A DNA stretch of 40,407 nt from DYCT01 sp051875715 (GCA_051875715.1 JBJEHD010000076.1:1-40407); one strand, 5' to 3'; positions 1-7,597 are shown, numbered from the stretch's first letter. The notes: a model not told the origin generated them from the letters alone. A program made the numbers and translations.

Positions 1-394
1 CCGGATAGTCGTCCCGATACAAATCCATGAAGTCGTTCAGCCGGTTGCAGACGTACTGGCTGAACTCGCTCTCCAGCGTATCGAGATTGCCACCCACCCG
101 CGAGAAGTCCAGGTAGAGCACCTGGTAGTGGTTTCGCAGCGGCGTGGGATGTTGGCCCACCCACAGGTCGCCAAACAGTTCATCGAACTCGTCGGCCAGG
201 GACTTGTCGTAGTAGGCACGCATCATGTTCAGGAAAAGGCTCTTGCCGAAACGGCGCGGACGGATGAAAAACAGCGTACGAGACTGCCGCTCCAACTGGG
301 GCAAGAACATCGTCTTGTCCACATAGTACAGGTTCTGCGTCCTCACCGTGATGAAATCCGCCACCCCATAGGGCACTTCCTTGATTCCTTCCAT
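1..394 (-). CDS. P-loop ATPase/nuclease-like protein, N-terminal part (runs off window)
   Basis: Reading the minus strand from an ATG at 394 gives an open frame of about 131 codons that leaves the window at base 1. It begins MEGIKEVPYGVADF and contains YVDKTMFLPQLE followed by FFIRPRRFGKSLFLNMM, a variant Walker A loop. This is typical of the large Bacteroidota family of predicted AAA-like ATPases (DUF1703/PF09820 type) that usually carry a C-terminal PD-(D/E)XK nuclease-like domain, which would lie outside the window. An AAGGAGAAG stretch sits just upstream of the ATG, and a promoter match lies at 439-470. These genes occur in many dispersed copies in Bacteroidales; the cellular role is not established. 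The family call is fairly sure; the function is not. Confidence 0.8.
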   Translation of the reverse strand, partial: MEGIKEVPYGVADFITVRTQNLYYVDKTMFLPQLERQSRTLFFIRPRRFGKSLFLNMMRAYYDKSLADEFDELFGDLWVGQHPTPLRNHYQVLYLDFSRVGGNLDTLESEFSQYVCNRLNDFMDLYRDDYP

Positions 395-438
395 ACGACT
401 TCTCCTTTCGTTCAATGTTGCTACACGACTTTATCAAG

Positions 439-470
439 CAAAGATAGGAAAACCATTTGGATTGTGCAAG
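439..470 (-). promoter_or_regulatory. Promoter of the DUF1703-type ATPase gene
   Basis: On the minus strand, a -7 box TATCTTTG (446 to 439) is preceded after 20 bp by CTTG (470 to 467), one base from the Bacteroidota -33 consensus TTTG. It lies about 45 bases upstream of the ATG at 394. The rest of 395-561 holds no other gene that I can see. Confidence 0.6.
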
Positions 471-561
471 CGAGACAAATGGTCAATAGGCCGTTATGCG
501 CAAACGGACTTGCTTTGGGGTGTTTCTCTTTTCGTTTTTCAGTTACAATGTCCCCTCATAT

Positions 562-1101
562 CTATGCACACTTGGAAAAAGGTGCAGGTGCGGGGGCGGC
601 GGACGGGTGTAGACAGAGCACATAACGGTTCTGCCTTGTCGTGCGAACGTCGATGTCCGCCACGCGCGTGGACAAACGGAGGGTCTTGCCGTCGGCCGAG
701 CGCACTACGCTAACCTGCAGCGTGAGGGTCATCGTTTCGGCCGAGCCGGGGCAACGCAGCACCACCTCGTCGGTCAGGTGAGAACGGACGGCATCCGTCA
801 GACGCTTCTCCTGCCGGTCGAGCGTGCGCACCAAGGTCACCATGTGGTTGTAGAGCGTGGTGGGCGACACCTTGCGCAAATGAGACAGCAAAGGGAGCAG
901 CCGACCATAGAAAGCCTTGCGCGTGACTTGTTCGTGCGTCACCAGCCCCCGGCGAATCATGGGGACAACGACCCGGTCCTCCACTTCCCGGAGGGTCCGG
1001 CAACTACGGATGACGACCAAACAGGCCTGCAATTGCGATGCTTCGGGGAAGAATCGCCCGAAGTCTTGTTCTTGTGGTGTAAATCTTCTTGTTTCCATCA
1101 T
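562..1101 (-). CDS. Hypothetical protein downstream of upxY-like gene
   Basis: A 179-residue soluble protein that I do not recognise; it may start at the first or second Met (1101 or 1098). It has no signal peptide or membrane segment. The first two thirds look helical and rich in Leu/Arg (VTRKAFYGRLLPLLSHLR, YNHMVTLVRTLDRQEKRL). The last third looks like beta strands (TMTLTLQVSVVRSADGKTLR). It ends in a Pro/Ala tail. It starts 37 bases after the stop of the UpxY-like gene, so the two are probably co-transcribed. In capsule loci the gene after upxY is normally upxZ, an inhibitor of other UpxY proteins. This protein does not resemble the UpxZ sequences I know, but the position makes a partner or modulator of the antiterminator a reasonable guess. 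Confidence 0.6.
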   Translation of the reverse strand: MMETRRFTPQEQDFGRFFPEASQLQACLVVIRSCRTLREVEDRVVVPMIRRGLVTHEQVTRKAFYGRLLPLLSHLRKVSPTTLYNHMVTLVRTLDRQEKRLTDAVRSHLTDEVVLRCPGSAETMTLTLQVSVVRSADGKTLRLSTRVADIDVRTTRQNRYVLCLHPSAAPAPAPFSKCA

Positions 1102-1138
1102 GAATGATTTGATTGGTTAATAAAACAATAAAAAAGAT

Positions 1139-1804
1139 TTACTCCACCAGTTCGAGCAACTCCAGAGGCACCTCCACCTTGGCATAGCCGAGGATATTGA
1201 TGCGGATGGCCAGGCACGACTTGTGGCCGGGTTCGCAATGCAGAAAACCTTCCAGTCCCATGAGACGGCCGCTCTTGACCCGCACCTTCGAGCCCAACCG
1301 CAGGCGGCTGGTGTCGATGGTGACCGGCGTTTCGGCATCGCCCACCATCTGCTGCAACTGCCGCATCTGGCTGTCGGGGATGGATGCAAAAGGCGACAGA
1401 CCGTATTCGTTCTTGTCCATCGCCCGGTTCTTCAGAAAACAATGAATGAAATTGGCCCGTTCCTTGATGCGTTTCCGCACCGGCTCGGTACACCGCACGA
1501 ACACGTAACACGAGCACAACACGCGGTCCACTATCTTCCGCTTCCCGTTGCGCCACTCGCGCATTTCCTTCTGCACGGGCACGTAGGTCTCAAACTCGGG
1601 CTGCTCGTCGCCCCGGAACAAGCGGGGCAACTTGGTGCAACAGGCCAGTTCCGTGTTCGGGGCGACCAATGCCACGAACCAATGCTTACAGTCTGTAGAT
1701 GAGGTATTTGAATCGGGGGGGGGTAAAATGGGTACGCCTACGGCGTCGGTCAACGTCTCAGACGTTTCCGGAACACAGTGTGGGACTCGCTGCGTAACAC
1801 TCAT
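1139..1804 (-). CDS. UpxY/NusG-family transcription antiterminator
   Basis: A 221-residue protein with a NusG N-terminal (NGN) domain from about residue 41 (KHWFVALVAPNTEL) to about 150 and a KOW motif from about 171 (GSKVRVKSGRLMGLEGFL). This is the layout of UpxY proteins, which let RNA polymerase read through the leader of the operon in which they sit, usually a capsular polysaccharide locus. Here no glycosyltransferase genes follow; downstream are a hypothetical gene and an ATPase, so this is an orphan copy. I chose the ATG at 1804 (MSVTQRVPHC) because a good promoter (1828-1859) lies just upstream; an upstream ATG at 1891 in the same frame would lie before that promoter. Codons 28-30 (ILPPPDS) are a run of nine C residues between the start and the NGN domain, a candidate slippage site. 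Confidence 0.85.
   Translation of the reverse strand: MSVTQRVPHCVPETSETLTDAVGVPILPPPDSNTSSTDCKHWFVALVAPNTELACCTKLPRLFRGDEQPEFETYVPVQKEMREWRNGKRKIVDRVLCSCYVFVRCTEPVRKRIKERANFIHCFLKNRAMDKNEYGLSPFASIPDSQMRQLQQMVGDAETPVTIDTSRLRLGSKVRVKSGRLMGLEGFLHCEPGHKSCLAIRINILGYAKVEVPLELLELVE
1715..1723. repeat. Homopolymer tract of 9 G (C on coding strand) inside upxY-like gene
   Basis: Nine consecutive G on the plus strand, read as CCC CCC CCC (Pro-Pro-Pro, residues 28-30) in the UpxY-like gene on the minus strand. Gain of one C puts translation into a TAA about 13 codons on. Loss of one C leads to a TAG well before the KOW motif. Either slip would switch the protein off. Confidence 0.9.
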
Positions 1805-1827
1805 TCCCTCAAAAAGATAGTCTGCGG

Positions 1828-1859
1828 CAAAGATAGCGTTTCCGTTTGAACCGAGCAAA
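1828..1859 (-). promoter_or_regulatory. Promoter of upxY-like gene
   Basis: On the minus strand TTTG (1859 to 1856), a 20-bp spacer and TATCTTTG (1835 to 1828): an exact match to the Bacteroidota -33/-7 consensus. The predicted transcript starts near 1821, leaving a leader of only about 17 bases before the ATG at 1804. Confidence 0.75.
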
Positions 1860-1890
1860 CTTTTTGGCAAGATAACGCGTACAGGTAGCA

Positions 1891-2451
1891 CTACTCTACA
1901 CCGACGACAAACTCACCTTGATAGGTCTGATTCAGTTTTTCCTCAATATCTTTTATCGTAATCCTTCCAGCAGACAACTGTTCCCTATTTATCATCAAAT
2001 AAACAGTATTTGTGGTATCCGATGCTTGATAAAATGTCTCAGGTCCAAACAAGTTGACCATCATACGTTGATAGAACTTGAACCTGCGACTGCCAGAATC
2101 TAAATCAACATTCTTTCCTTTGATATCACCTTCAAGATCAGGAGCCGCAACAAACCCAAACGAGACAAGGGGATTTTTTCTATAATACTCCAGCATTACC
2201 TCAATACAAGACCGGACTATGGTACGAGGTTCATAATCATTGGTTAGCAAAGAATAACGATTCCGACTCTTTTCCACACCTTTCCAATAGAATTTTATAC
2301 CATAAAACTCATTCTCAAACCCTTCCACCTCAACAATGTAACGCTTATTGCTTTTTGTAGACCTAAAAGTCCATAACTCAATAATGCGCAGTGAATCATT
2401 ACCCCCTGTTCGCATTATGAATGTGGGTTTGTAGTATTTCAAAGACACCAT
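1891..2451 (-). CDS. Hypothetical protein of a small two-gene cassette
   Basis: 186 residues, soluble, no signal peptide. It contains RRFKFYQRMMVNLFGPETF followed by NTVYLMINREQL, a pattern I associate with a widespread but uncharacterised Bacteroidota family (DUF6934-like proteins have a similar layout, with SFGF or similar and an RFRFY-type motif); this link comes from memory of the family and is tentative. The start codon overlaps the stop of the 53-residue gene upstream (TAATG), so the two are translationally coupled. Base composition is clearly more AT-rich than in neighbouring genes, which suggests recent transfer. The coupled small-plus-larger layout resembles a toxin-antitoxin or defence cassette, but no catalytic motif supports that. 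Confidence 0.7.
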   Translation of the reverse strand: MVSLKYYKPTFIMRTGGNDSLRIIELWTFRSTKSNKRYIVEVEGFENEFYGIKFYWKGVEKSRNRYSLLTNDYEPRTIVRSCIEVMLEYYRKNPLVSFGFVAAPDLEGDIKGKNVDLDSGSRRFKFYQRMMVNLFGPETFYQASDTTNTVYLMINREQLSAGRITIKDIEEKLNQTYQGEFVVGVE

Positions 2452-2612
2452 TATGGAAGCAGATACTGGTAGGACGGAATACGTAGCCGTTGCCTTTCTG
2501 CAGTTGTAACCACCTTTAGTTTTATTGCATGCGCTGGGATATGAGCCATCTTACCACTCTCTTTTGTTGTAGTGGCAGGCTTCGAAAGTGGTTTATCTCT
2601 TAATATTCCCAT
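2451..2612 (-). CDS. Small conserved-looking hypothetical protein (53 residues)
   Basis: A basic 53-residue protein: MGILRDKPLS, then KPATTTKESGKMAHIPAHAI and a C-terminal ERQRLRIPSYQYLLP. I chose the ATG at 2612 because the consensus promoter at 2634-2664 predicts transcription from about 2627. The longer reading from 2699 would begin upstream of that promoter, and an ATG at 2624 is almost on the start site. An AGGA lies six bases before the 2612 ATG. Its TAA overlaps the ATG of the 186-residue gene (TAATG). It may be an antitoxin-like or accessory partner of that gene, but this is only suggested by layout. Confidence 0.6.
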   Translation of the reverse strand: MGILRDKPLSKPATTTKESGKMAHIPAHAIKLKVVTTAERQRLRIPSYQYLLP

Positions 2613-2633
2613 ACAATTCCTCATTAAACTCTG

Positions 2634-2664
2634 CAAAAATACGATTTTGCTTTCATGACGCAAA
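2634..2664 (-). promoter_or_regulatory. Promoter of the AT-rich two-gene cassette
   Basis: On the minus strand TTTG (2664 to 2661), a 19-bp spacer and TATTTTTG (2641 to 2634), an exact consensus match. It sets the likely start of the 53-residue gene at 2612. Confidence 0.7.
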
Positions 2665-2808
2665 GTTTTTATCGTTAAAATTACTATGAGTATCCCCAAG
2701 TTAAGACTTTGGGCGTGCCGATTGTCTGGCTCACCCAGCCCCCCAAAATAGCGGATTCGGGCTTCGACGGACGAGCACGGTCCTGCGCATTAATCCATGC
2801 CGCCGATG

Positions 2809-2839
2809 CTTGCCGTATCGGCCAAAAAAACTATCTTTG
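2809..2839 (+). promoter_or_regulatory. Promoter of the GH92-GH125 operon
   Basis: CTTG (2809-2812), a 19-bp spacer and TATCTTTG (2832-2839), followed 27 bases later by the ATG of the GH92 gene at 2867. The frame is open further upstream to an ATG at 2810, but that start would overlap the promoter. Confidence 0.65.
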
Positions 2840-2866
2840 TGGCGAACCTTACTTACTGAAGAAACC

Positions 2867-5161
2867 ATGAAGAAACACACTCCCCTACGCCCGGCCTGGC
2901 TGGCCTGCCAATGCCTCGCATGGCTGGCTCTTAGCCTTCCCCTATCGGCCATCGAAAACCCTGTGGACTACGTCAACCCCCTGGTGGGGAGCCTGTCGAC
3001 GTATGAACTCTCCACCGGCAACACCTACCCCGCCATCGCCATGCCCTGGGGCATGAACAGCTGGACGCCGCAAACCGGTCCGATGGGCGACGGATGGACC
3101 TACACCTACACGGCCGACAAAATCCGCGGCTTCAAGCAGACGCACCAGCCCAGCCCCTGGATGAACGACTACGGCCAGTTTTCCCTCATGCCCGCCACCG
3201 GCGCACTGGTGTTCGACCAGGACGCACGCGCCAGTTGGTTCTCGCACAAGGCGGAGGACGCCCGCCCCTACTACTACAAGGTCTACCTGGCCGACGCGGA
3301 CGTCACCACCGAGATTGTCCCGACCGAACGGGCCGCCCTGTTCCGCCTCACCTTTCCCGAAGAGACCCACTCCTACGTCATCGCCGATGCCTTCGACCAC
3401 GGCTCGTACGTTCGCATCGTGCCGGACGAGCAGAAAATTGTCGGCTATTCCACCCGGAACTCCGGCGGTGTGCCCCCGGGCTTCAAGAACTACTTCGTGA
3501 TGGAGTTCGACAAACCTTTCTCCTTCTACGCCACGGTCCTCGACGGAGCCATCCGTCCCGGCCAGAACGCGACGGAAGGCAACCACGCCGGTGGCATCGT
3601 CGGTTTCGCCACCCGCCGGGGCGAGCAGGTACACGTGCGCGTGGCCTCGTCGTTCGTCAGCCCCGAGCAGGCCGAACTCAACCTGCGCGAGCTGGACGGC
3701 GACTTCGAGCAACTGATGCGCCGAGGCCGCGACCGCTGGAACCAGGTATTGGGCCGCATCGACATCGCCTCCGGGCCTACGGACGACCTACGCACCTTCT
3801 ATTCCTGCCTCTACCGCTCGCTGCTCTTCCCCCGCATGCTGCACGAGACCGATGCCCAGGGCCACACCATCCACTACAGTCCCTACAACGGACGGGTGGA
3901 GCAAGGCCCCTTGTTTGGCGACACCGGCTTCTGGGACACTTTCCGCTCCCTCTTCCCCCTCGTCAACCTGCTCTACCCCGAGATGGCGCAGCCGATGCAG
4001 GAAGGGTGGGCCAACGCCTACCGCGAAAGCGGATTCCTGCCCGAGTGGTCCAGCCCGGGCCACCGCGACTGCATGATTGGCCAGCACTCGGCCTCCGTCG
4101 TGGCCGACGCCTACCGGAAAGGCATCCCGATGCCCTTTGCCGATGAGTTGTGGGAGGCACTCCACCACGGTGCCCACCACCACCTGGAGGGGACGGCCTC
4201 GGGACGCGTGGCCAGCGAGGCATACGACCGGCTGGGCTACGTGCCCCGCAACATCGGCGTAGGCCAGAGCGCCGCCCGCACCCTGGAATACGCCTACAAC
4301 GACTGGTGCATCTACACGCTGGGCAAAGCCTTGGGCAAGGCCGACGAGGTGCTGCAGCCCTACCGGCAGCGCGCGCTCAACTACCGCCACGTCTTCCACC
4401 CCGCCTCGTGCCTGATGGCCGGGCGCGACGACCAAGGTGTGTTTGACCCGGCCTTCTGCGCCACCGACTGGAGCGAAGACTTCTGCGAAGGCAACAGCTG
4501 GCACTGGAGTTTCTGCGTGTTTCACGACCCGCAAGGCCTAAGCACGCTCATGGGCGGCGACCGCGTCCTGTGCCGCATGCTCGACTCGGTGTTCGTCGTC
4601 CCCGGCCGCCTGGGCCTCCAGAGCCGATACATCATCCACGAGATGCGCGAGATGCAGGTGATGGACATGGGCCAATACGCCCACGGCAACCAGCCCATCC
4701 AGCACATGGCCTACCTCTATAATTACGCCGGCGAGCCCTGGAAATGCCAGTACCACGTGCGGCGCATCCTCCGCAACCTCTACCAAGCCACCCCCGACGG
4801 CTATTGCGGCGACGAGGACAACGGACAGACTTCGGCCTGGTACGTCTTCTCGGCCCTCGGCTTCTACCCCGTCTGCCCGGGCACCGACCAGTATGTGCTG
4901 GGCTCGCCGCTCTTCGCCGACGTACGCCTGCACCTCCCGAACGGACGGACGTTGCGCATCCGGGCCGACCAGAACACGGCGGAGAACTGCTACGTGGACC
5001 AGCTGACGCGCAACGGGAAGCGGCACGAGGCCAACTACCTGACGCACACCGACCTGCTGCGGGGCGGCGAACTCCGCTTCCGCATGAGCCCCGAGCCCAA
5101 CCGATCGCGCGGCACGCGCGAGGCCGACAAACCTTACTCGTTCTCTACCGCAACCGAATAA
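2867..5161 (+). CDS. GH92 family alpha-mannosidase, secreted
   Basis: 764 residues, the usual length for GH92. These calcium-dependent inverting exo-mannosidases remove alpha-1,2 (also 1,3 or 1,4) mannose from N-glycans and mannans. The protein starts with a Sec signal peptide (MKKHTPLRPAWLACQCLAWL, cleaved near LSA-IEN), then the family opening NPVDYVNPLVGS, and WTYTYTADKIRGFKQTHQPS. The likely general acid is E541 in CEGNSWHW. The likely base residues are D649 and D651 in CGDEDNGQTSAWYV. Their spacing matches that of the characterised Bacteroides enzyme BT3990. The start at 2867 follows from the promoter and signal peptide. Next on the same strand is a GH125 gene, giving an exo-mannosidase pair. 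No SusC/SusD pair is seen nearby. High confidence in family; exact linkage preference is not visible. Confidence 0.95.
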   Translation: MKKHTPLRPAWLACQCLAWLALSLPLSAIENPVDYVNPLVGSLSTYELSTGNTYPAIAMPWGMNSWTPQTGPMGDGWTYTYTADKIRGFKQTHQPSPWMNDYGQFSLMPATGALVFDQDARASWFSHKAEDARPYYYKVYLADADVTTEIVPTERAALFRLTFPEETHSYVIADAFDHGSYVRIVPDEQKIVGYSTRNSGGVPPGFKNYFVMEFDKPFSFYATVLDGAIRPGQNATEGNHAGGIVGFATRRGEQVHVRVASSFVSPEQAELNLRELDGDFEQLMRRGRDRWNQVLGRIDIASGPTDDLRTFYSCLYRSLLFPRMLHETDAQGHTIHYSPYNGRVEQGPLFGDTGFWDTFRSLFPLVNLLYPEMAQPMQEGWANAYRESGFLPEWSSPGHRDCMIGQHSASVVADAYRKGIPMPFADELWEALHHGAHHHLEGTASGRVASEAYDRLGYVPRNIGVGQSAARTLEYAYNDWCIYTLGKALGKADEVLQPYRQRALNYRHVFHPASCLMAGRDDQGVFDPAFCATDWSEDFCEGNSWHWSFCVFHDPQGLSTLMGGDRVLCRMLDSVFVVPGRLGLQSRYIIHEMREMQVMDMGQYAHGNQPIQHMAYLYNYAGEPWKCQYHVRRILRNLYQATPDGYCGDEDNGQTSAWYVFSALGFYPVCPGTDQYVLGSPLFADVRLHLPNGRTLRIRADQNTAENCYVDQLTRNGKRHEANYLTHTDLLRGGELRFRMSPEPNRSRGTREADKPYSFSTATE

Positions 5162-5193
5162 ACCCCATGAAACCACTCATACCACACGAAACC

Positions 5194-6714
5194 ATGAAAC
5201 GAATCCTCCCCATCCTGCTGCTCGGCCTGCCGGCAGCCGGATTTGCGCTGCCCAGCGCAGCCCTCGGCACGCACACCGACCTGACCCTCCCGGCCGACCA
5301 CACAGCCGTAGTCCCCACCTATGCCGTCAGCAACCGACCCGCGCAACGGCTCTTCACCTCGAAGGCCGTGGAAGAACAGATTGACCGCATCAAACAGCTA
5401 CTCACCAACGCCAAACTGGTCTGGATGTTCGAAAACTGCTTCCCCAACACGCTCGACACCACCGTCCACTTTGACGGGGCCGATGACACCTTCGTCTATA
5501 CGGGCGACATCCACGCCATGTGGCTGCGCGACTCGGGCGCACAGGTGTGGCCCTACGTGCAACTGGCCAACGAAGACCCCGAACTGCGCCGTATGCTGGC
5601 CGGCGTCATCAACCGGCAGTTCCGTTGCATCCTCATCGACCCCTACGCCAACGCGTTCAACATGGGTGCCGAAGGGACAGGCTGGATGAGCGACCTGACC
5701 GACATGAAGCCCGAACTGCACGAACGGAAATGGGAAATCGACAGCCTGTGCTACCCCATCCGGCTTGCCTACCACTATTGGAAAACGACGGGCGATACCT
5801 CGGTGTTCGGCGACCTGTGGATGCAGGCCATCCGCAGCATCGTCCGCACCTTCCGCGACCAGCAACGGAAGGACGGACACGGGGCCTACCGCTTCCAGCG
5901 CGTCACCGGTCGGGGCACCGACACGATGATCAACGACGGCTGGGGCAGTCCCGTCAAACCCGTCGGACTCATCGCCTCGGCCTTCCGCCCGTCGGACGAC
6001 AGCACCACGCTGCTCTTCCTCGTGCCCTCCAACTTCTTCGCCGTCAGTTCGCTGCGCAAGGCGGCCGAGATTCTGACGCAGGTGAACCACGACACCCTTC
6101 TGGCGCAGGAGTGCACCGACCTGGCGCAGGAGGTGGAGACGGCCCTGCGCCAATACGCCGTCTATCCGCATCCGAAATACGGCCCCATCTACGCTTACGA
6201 AGTGGACGGTTTCGGCAACCACCTGCTGATGGACGATGCCAACGTGCCCAGCCTGCTGGCCATGCCCTACCTGGGCGACGTGCCCGTCGATGACCCCGTC
6301 TACCAGAACACGCGCCGCTTCGTGTGGAGCGACGACAACCCCTACTTCTTCCGTGGAAAGGCGGGCGAAGGCATCGGCGGCCCCCACATCGGGTTCGACA
6401 TGGTCTGGCCCATGAGCATCATGATGCGTGCCTTCACCAGCCAGGACGACGCAGAAATCAAGGAATGCATTGCGATGCTGCTCCGCACGGATGCCGGCAC
6501 AGGCTTCATCCACGAATCGTTCCACAAGGACGACCCCACACACTTCACCCGCGCCTGGTTTGCCTGGCAGAACACGCTGTTCGGCGAACTCATCCTGAAA
6601 CTGGTTGACGAAGGAAAGGTGGAGTTGCTGAACAGCATCGAATCAAGAAGAAGATTATCCTATGTCAGCCGAATCAAACTATATTCGCAGAATTTACAGG
6701 TTAAACTTGCATAA
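5194..6714 (+). CDS. GH125 family exo-alpha-1,6-mannosidase, secreted
   Basis: 506 residues from the ATG at 5194, which gives a clean signal peptide (MKRILPILLLGLPAAGFALP); an ATG at 5167 is an alternative. GH125 enzymes are metal-independent inverting exo-alpha-1,6-mannosidases. Family motifs seen: FVYTGDIHAMWLRDSGAQVW, NAFNMGAEGTGWMSDLTDMK, GFGNHLLMDDANVPSLLAMP and FIHESFHKDDPTHFTRAWFA. By spacing with the characterised Clostridium enzyme (Asp220/Glu393), the general acid is likely D268 in FRPSDDST and the base E441 in IHESF. It lies 32 bases after the GH92 stop, so one operon. The last roughly 23 residues, after ELLNSIE, are basic and AT-rich, unlike the rest. They may be a replaced C-terminus at the edge of the adjoining transferred module. 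Confidence 0.93.
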   Translation: MKRILPILLLGLPAAGFALPSAALGTHTDLTLPADHTAVVPTYAVSNRPAQRLFTSKAVEEQIDRIKQLLTNAKLVWMFENCFPNTLDTTVHFDGADDTFVYTGDIHAMWLRDSGAQVWPYVQLANEDPELRRMLAGVINRQFRCILIDPYANAFNMGAEGTGWMSDLTDMKPELHERKWEIDSLCYPIRLAYHYWKTTGDTSVFGDLWMQAIRSIVRTFRDQQRKDGHGAYRFQRVTGRGTDTMINDGWGSPVKPVGLIASAFRPSDDSTTLLFLVPSNFFAVSSLRKAAEILTQVNHDTLLAQECTDLAQEVETALRQYAVYPHPKYGPIYAYEVDGFGNHLLMDDANVPSLLAMPYLGDVPVDDPVYQNTRRFVWSDDNPYFFRGKAGEGIGGPHIGFDMVWPMSIMMRAFTSQDDAEIKECIAMLLRTDAGTGFIHESFHKDDPTHFTRAWFAWQNTLFGELILKLVDEGKVELLNSIESRRRLSYVSRIKLYSQNLQVKLA

Positions 6715-6781
6715 ATAATTGTGTTATTCTACTGTCATAAATCAACAATTTGACGATTTCCTACCGAGAAGCCATTCAACA

Positions 6782-6813
6782 GTTGCATGATTAGACAACT
6801 TTTGCTATGTTTG
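6782..6813 (+). promoter_or_regulatory. Promoter of the toxin-antitoxin module
   Basis: GTTG (6782-6785), 20 bp and TATGTTTG (6806-6813). The ATG of the toxin gene at 6818 is only five bases after the -7 box, so the transcript would be leaderless or nearly so. Confidence 0.5.
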
Positions 6814-6817
6814 CACC

Positions 6818-7232
6818 ATGAAACGGCGGATATTAACATACGGCGGTTACTTTGAGGCATTCATGAATACCTTGAAGGAAAAAGAGCAGGAGAAAATCCA
6901 ATATGGACTTCTCTTGCTCAAAACTCAGGACAGGCTTCCCAAGAAGTTTATTAAACTGATAAGGGATGGTCTGTATGAGTTGCGTGCCGAATATGGAGGC
7001 AATATATTTCGGGTGTTGGCTTCGCCTTCCTCCTTCGCGCCTCAGCCATATTCAAGCAAGCTTGATATGGCGTTCGGCTTGTCGTCGGTTCTTCATATTC
7101 GATGAAGGCAAGGTCGTAGTCCTGTTCAATGGTTTTCAGAAGAAGAGCCAGAAGACTCCGCCAAATGAAATAGAAAAAGCATTAAAGATAAAGGAGGCAT
7201 ATTATGCAGACAAACAATCATCAAATCGTTGA
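6818..7232 (+). pseudogene. RelE/HigB-type (Gp49-like) toxin gene, broken by a short insertion
   Basis: The first part (MKRRILTYGGYFEAFMNTL through YGGNIFRV) and the last part (FFIFDEGKVVVLFNGFQKK through AYYADKQSSNR) are the two halves of a phage-derived Gp49-like/HigB mRNA-interferase toxin, normally about 110 residues. Between them lie 73 extra bases (7018-7090), which is not a multiple of three and shifts the frame. The uninterrupted first frame ends at 7105 after a nonsense tail. Removing the 73 bases restores NIFRVFFIFDEG exactly, so this is an insertion rather than decay. The frame of the last part overlaps the antitoxin start by 29 bases, typical for toxin-first modules. As it stands the toxin should be inactive unless the insert is skipped. 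Confidence 0.85.
7018..7087 (+). repeat. 70-bp palindrome-bearing insertion flanked by GTT duplications
   Basis: The segment interrupts the toxin gene and is flanked by GTT at 7015-7017 and 7088-7090, as expected for a 3-bp target duplication. Its core is an inverted repeat: GCCATATTCAAGC (7045-7057), an AA loop, and GCTTGATATGGC (7060-7071), with one bulged T. It encodes no protein. It may be a REP-like or MITE-like element mobilised in trans. The boundaries come from restoring the toxin frame. Confidence 0.7.
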
Positions 7233-7509
7233 CTATGACCTCGTTCTTGACCAGAAGTTTGGCAAGGAGGGAACTCCAGAGCGTATCAAGGCCGAAGAGG
7301 ATGCCCTCTCATTCTATTCAGGTCAGATTCTACTCGATGCACGCAAGGAGGCAAAAGTGACCCAGACAGAGTTGGCAAGACGCATCAACTCCACCAAGTC
7401 CTATATATCCAAGGTGGAGAACGGTGTCATCGTGCCCAGCGTAGGCGCATTCTACCGCATTATCAATGCCCTTGGAATGAGAGTGGAGGTGGTGAAGCCG
7501 ATATTTTGA
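7204..7509 (+). CDS. XRE-family antitoxin (HigA-like)
   Basis: 101 residues with a C-terminal helix-turn-helix of the XRE/Cro type (EAKVTQTELARRINSTKSYI, then SKVENGVIVPSVGAFYRIIN). It is the usual second gene of HigBA-like modules: it binds and neutralises the toxin and represses the shared promoter. The reading frame is intact while the toxin gene upstream is disrupted, so the antitoxin now stands alone. The start at 7204 overlaps the 3' end of the toxin frame by 29 bases, which suggests coupled translation in the ancestral module. Composition is AT-rich compared with the mannosidase genes before it, a sign of transfer. Confidence 0.88.
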   Translation: MQTNNHQIVDYDLVLDQKFGKEGTPERIKAEEDALSFYSGQILLDARKEAKVTQTELARRINSTKSYISKVENGVIVPSVGAFYRIINALGMRVEVVKPIF

Positions 7510-7597
7510 TTATTGGCGGTATGGTGGCAGTGCGGTGAACTAAAAGTCACCCGCTGTCCTTATGGAGATAGCATCGACTACCCTCCCAAGCCCGCGC

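Noticed and set aside
1805..1891. Upstream ATG extending the UpxY-like protein by 29 residues
   Set aside because: This start would lie upstream of the consensus -7 box at 1828-1835 and so outside the transcript.
2810..2866. Earlier ATG for the GH92 gene
   Set aside because: It overlaps the predicted promoter and would place 19 residues before an otherwise clean signal peptide.
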